Assembly (NCBI GenBank): GCA_002496725.1
Contig: DALI01000049.1
Location: forward strand, 1-64,000
Source: Euryarchaeota archaeon UBA181
GTDB lineage: Archaea > Thermoplasmatota > Poseidoniia > Poseidoniales > Thalassarchaeaceae
Length of the DNA: 64,000 nt
Reading direction: 5' to 3'
Positions 61,206-64,000 of the stretch are shown here, one piece after another. The stretch's first letter is position 1, and each line of letters begins with the position of its first letter. The translations under genes were made by a program, and so were the position numbers. The notes under the pieces are model-generated. The model did not search any database, was not told the origin of the DNA, and was given only the letters and a program-made list of their open reading frames with translations.

Positions 61206-63407
61206 ATGTCGCAGGCCGAATATGTCACCATTTTCATGGCGTGGCCTTATGTGAACGCCCCCCTACATCTGGGTCACGTAGCTGGAAACTGCTTACCTGC
61301 GGATATTCAATACAGGTACGAAAGGGCCAGAGGCAGAAGGGTATTGATGTGCAGTGGCTCCGATGAGCACGGTACTCCAATAACAATCACGGCTGAGCAA
61401 CTAGGCGTCTCTCCCCAAGAGGTCGTGGACAAATATCATGATCTTGCTTTGAAATCCCTTACTGACTTAGGTTGTGCATGGACTCAGAATGTTGATAGAA
61501 GAGGGATAGAATACGGCGGTGCATTGTATAACAGAACCTCTGACTCAAGACACAAAGAACTTGTCCGTGATGTTTTCTCAGATTTACTTGAGTCAGAACT
61601 TCTAGTTAAGCAGACAATGAAGCAATATTGTTCTATTTCAGGTGAAAATATTAGATTCCTTCCAGACAGGTATGTGGAAGGAACATGCCCGGTTTGTGAA
61701 GCGGCTGGTGCTAGGGGGGACCAATGTGATGAATGTGGGTCAACTTATGAGGCCCATGAGCTAATCAGTCCGTTCTCTAAGCTTGACCCTGAAGCAACTA
61801 TTGAGGTCAGGGATACAGATCATTTCTTCTTTAGATTAGATATGTTTCAGGAAAGCTTAGAGAAGCACTCTTCCTTGAGAGATTCTGTTTGGAAGCCCAA
61901 TGTTAGATCCATGACAAGAAACTGGCTCAATATGGGCCTCAGGCCTAGAGCTGTAACAAGGGATATTGAGTGGGGGATAGACCTTCCCCTAGAGGGTTCT
62001 GAATGGTCTTCAAAGAGTATCTATGTCTGGTTCGAGGCAGTTCAGGGCTATTACACATGTGCGAGAATTTGGTCTGAAAGGTTTGCCGCGAGTAACAATC
62101 ACCCAGATGGTAAATCAGCATGGGAGAATTGGTGGAGAAAATCCAAGGATGGAAAGTCTCCGAGACATATCTACTTCATGGGTAAAGATAACATTCCATT
62201 CCATACTGTAATCTGGCCAGCACTGATTATGGGGATGAATGCTTCAGAAAATAATGCTAGCATTACCAATGAGATATCTCCTGGCAATCTTGTCCTAGAG
62301 TCGAACGTTTCATCCAATGAGTACCTTATGTTGCAAGGAGGGCAGTTCAGCAAGAGTAGAAAGCACGCCGTATGGCTTCCTGCATTCTTGGAAAGGTACG
62401 ATGCCGACTGCTTGAGATATTATCTATCCATCAATATGCCGGAAACACACGATACCGACTTCAAGTGGAGAGATTTTGTGGAGAGGGTGAATAATGAGTT
62501 GATAGGAACTTATGGTAACTTTGTGCATAGAGTGATGACACTAACTCACAGATTATCCAATCAGGATGGAAACCCTTTGGTTCCCTATGATAATCTGAAC
62601 GATCATTCCGATTTAATTTCATCTTGCCAAGAGTTGATCTCTTCAGCCATAAACTCAATGGAAAGACAGAGATTCAAAGAGGCTCTAAGGTCAATAATGT
62701 CTATCGCACAGCTAGGAAATCAACTTCTCCAGCACGCCGCCCCTTGGAAGCATCTTAACTCTGAAGAGTCTCCAGAGAAGAGTCATTCCCTCTCTGCTCT
62801 TGCAATGTCTTGGAGACTTTGTAGAACCCTGGCAATATGCACTATGCCCTTCATGCCGTTCCAATCTGAGAGGGTATGGCAAATGTTGGGAGGGTCCGAT
62901 GATTTGGAAAATACACTCTGGGATGATGCCCTTGACTTCACTGGAGATATGGGTTGGAATGAATCTAGTCCCGAACCCCTATTCTCAAGGTTAGATCTTG
63001 ATGAAATATTAACTTATGAGATGTCTCTAGCCAATGATATTAGTGATGACCCCCTCGAGAATGATGATAAGGAGGGCGGTTACATAGATTTTGAAGATTT
63101 CATGAAGGTTGAAATGAAGACTGGAAAGGTAATTTCTGTCGAAGAGCACCCCAATGCAGACAAGCTGTATGTAGTAACAATCCAAGATGGCCCAGATTCC
63201 ACTAGAACGGTTTGTGCAGGTCTAAAAGAGCATTATGATCCTAGTGATTTAGAGGGCCTTAATGTCATATTCGTAGCTAATCTCGAGCCAAGAAAACTAA
63301 GAGGCGTATTGTCTGAAGGAATGCTTCTTGCCGCAGATGATGGAGATGGAAATGTCAGTATTCTGACCACAAAAGGAGAAATTGAATCTGGATCCACGGT
63401 AAGATAA
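61206..63407 (+). CDS. metG: Methionyl-tRNA synthetase with C-terminal tRNA-binding domain
   Basis: Class I synthetase, 733 residues. The HIGH motif is HLGH (PLHLGHVAGN), the KMSKS motif is the archaeal variant FSKSR, and the zinc knuckle has CPVC and CDEC. CSGSDEHGTPI is the Met-site signature. From about residue 620 a Trbp111/EMAP-like domain follows (FMKVEMKTGKVISVEEHPNA). Many archaea encode that domain separately; here it is fused. It converges with tsr3 with a 7-base gap. Confidence 0.97.
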   Translation: MSQAEYVTIFMAWPYVNAPLHLGHVAGNCLPADIQYRYERARGRRVLMCSGSDEHGTPITITAEQLGVSPQEVVDKYHDLALKSLTDLGCAWTQNVDRRGIEYGGALYNRTSDSRHKELVRDVFSDLLESELLVKQTMKQYCSISGENIRFLPDRYVEGTCPVCEAAGARGDQCDECGSTYEAHELISPFSKLDPEATIEVRDTDHFFFRLDMFQESLEKHSSLRDSVWKPNVRSMTRNWLNMGLRPRAVTRDIEWGIDLPLEGSEWSSKSIYVWFEAVQGYYTCARIWSERFAASNNHPDGKSAWENWWRKSKDGKSPRHIYFMGKDNIPFHTVIWPALIMGMNASENNASITNEISPGNLVLESNVSSNEYLMLQGGQFSKSRKHAVWLPAFLERYDADCLRYYLSINMPETHDTDFKWRDFVERVNNELIGTYGNFVHRVMTLTHRLSNQDGNPLVPYDNLNDHSDLISSCQELISSAINSMERQRFKEALRSIMSIAQLGNQLLQHAAPWKHLNSEESPEKSHSLSALAMSWRLCRTLAICTMPFMPFQSERVWQMLGGSDDLENTLWDDALDFTGDMGWNESSPEPLFSRLDLDEILTYEMSLANDISDDPLENDDKEGGYIDFEDFMKVEMKTGKVISVEEHPNADKLYVVTIQDGPDSTRTVCAGLKEHYDPSDLEGLNVIFVANLEPRKLRGVLSEGMLLAADDGDGNVSILTTKGEIESGSTVR

Positions 63408-63414
63408 TCTCTAT

Positions 63415-63972
63415 TCATAATGGCTTGTCAAAGAATTCCCACTGTAAATTAGCTAATTCTTCATTAGTTTCGGCCTCTGCATATGCATCAAGGGGAACTC
63501 TATTCAATTCTAGAAAGGTTTCACCATAAGGCAGGCAGGATAGTATTCTTCTTGCTTGCTCTTTCCTTCCCAGAATATGTAATGATGAAGCGAAAGCTTC
63601 TGCTGTAGAGAGCCTACCGGGTTTACCCCATGATATTGGGTTTGCCGCTAGTAGCACTGGAAGCGTTCTGCCTTCCAACTTCGTATACTTAGAAATCGAG
63701 TCCAATGATTCTTCAAGCTTCTTCCATGAACAATCCAGTGCAACTATGGCCCCACCTCTTGATATTGTTCTCAAATCATCCGGGCCCATCAATATCCCAC
63801 TCGAAGGATCAAGTAAGAATCCCCTTCTTGGCGCCCCTCGAGTTCTTTTATGCAGTATTACATGCCCATTCTTGGACAGTCTCCTAGCACTGCACTTCTT
63901 GGGGTCGTCCTGATCGAGGTGTATGACATGCAGAGGGATGTCCTCCAGATCATTCTTTGGCGAGGAACTCAT
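63415..63972 (-). CDS. rRNA aminocarboxypropyltransferase Tsr3
   Basis: SAM-dependent enzyme that adds the acp group to a hypermodified base in small-subunit rRNA. The 185-residue protein matches the family through LHVIHLDQDDPKKCSARRL, GFLLDPSSG, ALDCSWKKLEE, LPVLLAANPISWGKPGRLS and EAFASSLHILG. ATG 63972 is chosen because GGAG lies 8 bases upstream; ATG 63981 would add three residues. An in-frame stop just upstream shows the gene is complete within the window. Confidence 0.94.
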   Translation of the reverse strand: MSSSPKNDLEDIPLHVIHLDQDDPKKCSARRLSKNGHVILHKRTRGAPRRGFLLDPSSGILMGPDDLRTISRGGAIVALDCSWKKLEESLDSISKYTKLEGRTLPVLLAANPISWGKPGRLSTAEAFASSLHILGRKEQARRILSCLPYGETFLELNRVPLDAYAEAETNEELANLQWEFFDKPL

Positions 63973-64000
63973 CAAGTGCATCTCCTATTGTCAAGCCTCT

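Noticed and set aside
62341..62370. MetRS lacking a KMSKS motif
   Set aside because: The loop reads FSKSR, a usual variant in archaeal MetRS, so the enzyme is not defective.

Overview
This 64-kb window is a densely packed archaeal chromosome segment. Archaeal markers include SRP54, RfcL, PriS, proteasome alpha, the Rrp4/Rrp41/Rrp42 exosome, TiaS, TrmY, Tsr3, aIF5A, aEF-2, archaeal ProRS and GlyRS, and isopentenyl phosphate kinase. Moderate base composition, a giant Asp-rich surface protein with a PGF-CTERM tail, a type I (Nudix) isopentenyl-diphosphate isomerase and futalosine-type menaquinone genes fit a marine planktonic euryarchaeon of the Poseidoniales (Marine Group II) or a relative. That placement is an inference from gene content. 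No rRNA, tRNA, CRISPR array, insertion sequence or prophage was seen, and no gene-free stretch exceeds about 160 bases.

Layout. 1-4.6 kb: C-terminal part of a very large calcium-loop surface protein. 4.7-9.4 kb: aIF5A, an OPT transporter, an EamA transporter and SurE. 9.4-11.4 kb (minus): SRP54 then TrmY. 11.4-15.3 kb: a membrane protein, then TrkA-TrkH potassium uptake. 15.3-18.6 kb (minus): GlyRS then RfcL. 18.7-24.1 kb: an unusually long Lhr-type helicase. 24.1-25.0 kb (minus): archaeosortase A. 25.1-27.8 kb: GmhA/GmhB-like heptose enzymes, TiaS and a small membrane protein. 27.8-31 kb: RecA-type ATPase, PurB and Dph6. 31-36.4 kb: a version of the archaeal proteasome-exosome superoperon (psmA, sbds, rrp4, rrp41, rrp42, L37Ae, pcc1, prefoldin beta, TPR protein). 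36.4-39.1 kb (minus): UbiD-type decarboxylase, TPR protein, NUDIX protein. 39.2-42.6 kb: uS12, uS7, EF-2. 42.6-45.1 kb (minus): isopentenyl phosphate kinase and an IDI-GGPP synthase fusion. 45.2-51.6 kb: small zinc-ribbon protein, KptA, thiolase, membrane protein, CoaBC, ProRS and an anchored protein. 51.7-56.9 kb: split transketolase, MqnE, MqnA, MqnD and a half-size deoxyhypusine hydroxylase-like protein. 57-64 kb: PriS, a polyproline protein, membrane proteins, CNNM-type protein, MetRS and Tsr3.

Three modifying enzymes share the window with their likely substrate: archaeosortase A with a PGF-CTERM protein, Dph6 with EF-2, and a DOHH-like HEAT protein with aIF5A. The last is the most unusual. 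It carries two His-Glu motifs 33 residues apart in a single 159-residue domain, the arrangement of one half of eukaryotic deoxyhypusine hydroxylase, so a homodimeric archaeal hypusine-forming enzyme is a testable idea. The UbiD-like decarboxylase, IPK and the IDI-GGPPS fusion outline the late archaeal mevalonate route to C20 lipid precursors. mqnE, mqnA and mqnD give three of the steps of futalosine menaquinone synthesis.

Compaction is extreme: all 13 convergent gene pairs lie within -37 to +7 bases of each other, and four share an exactly 4-base stop-codon overlap. Several starts have a TATA-like element 25-28 bases upstream, which suggests leaderless mRNAs. A few genes (trmY, mqnA) have no ATG, GTG or TTG where the conserved N-terminus begins.
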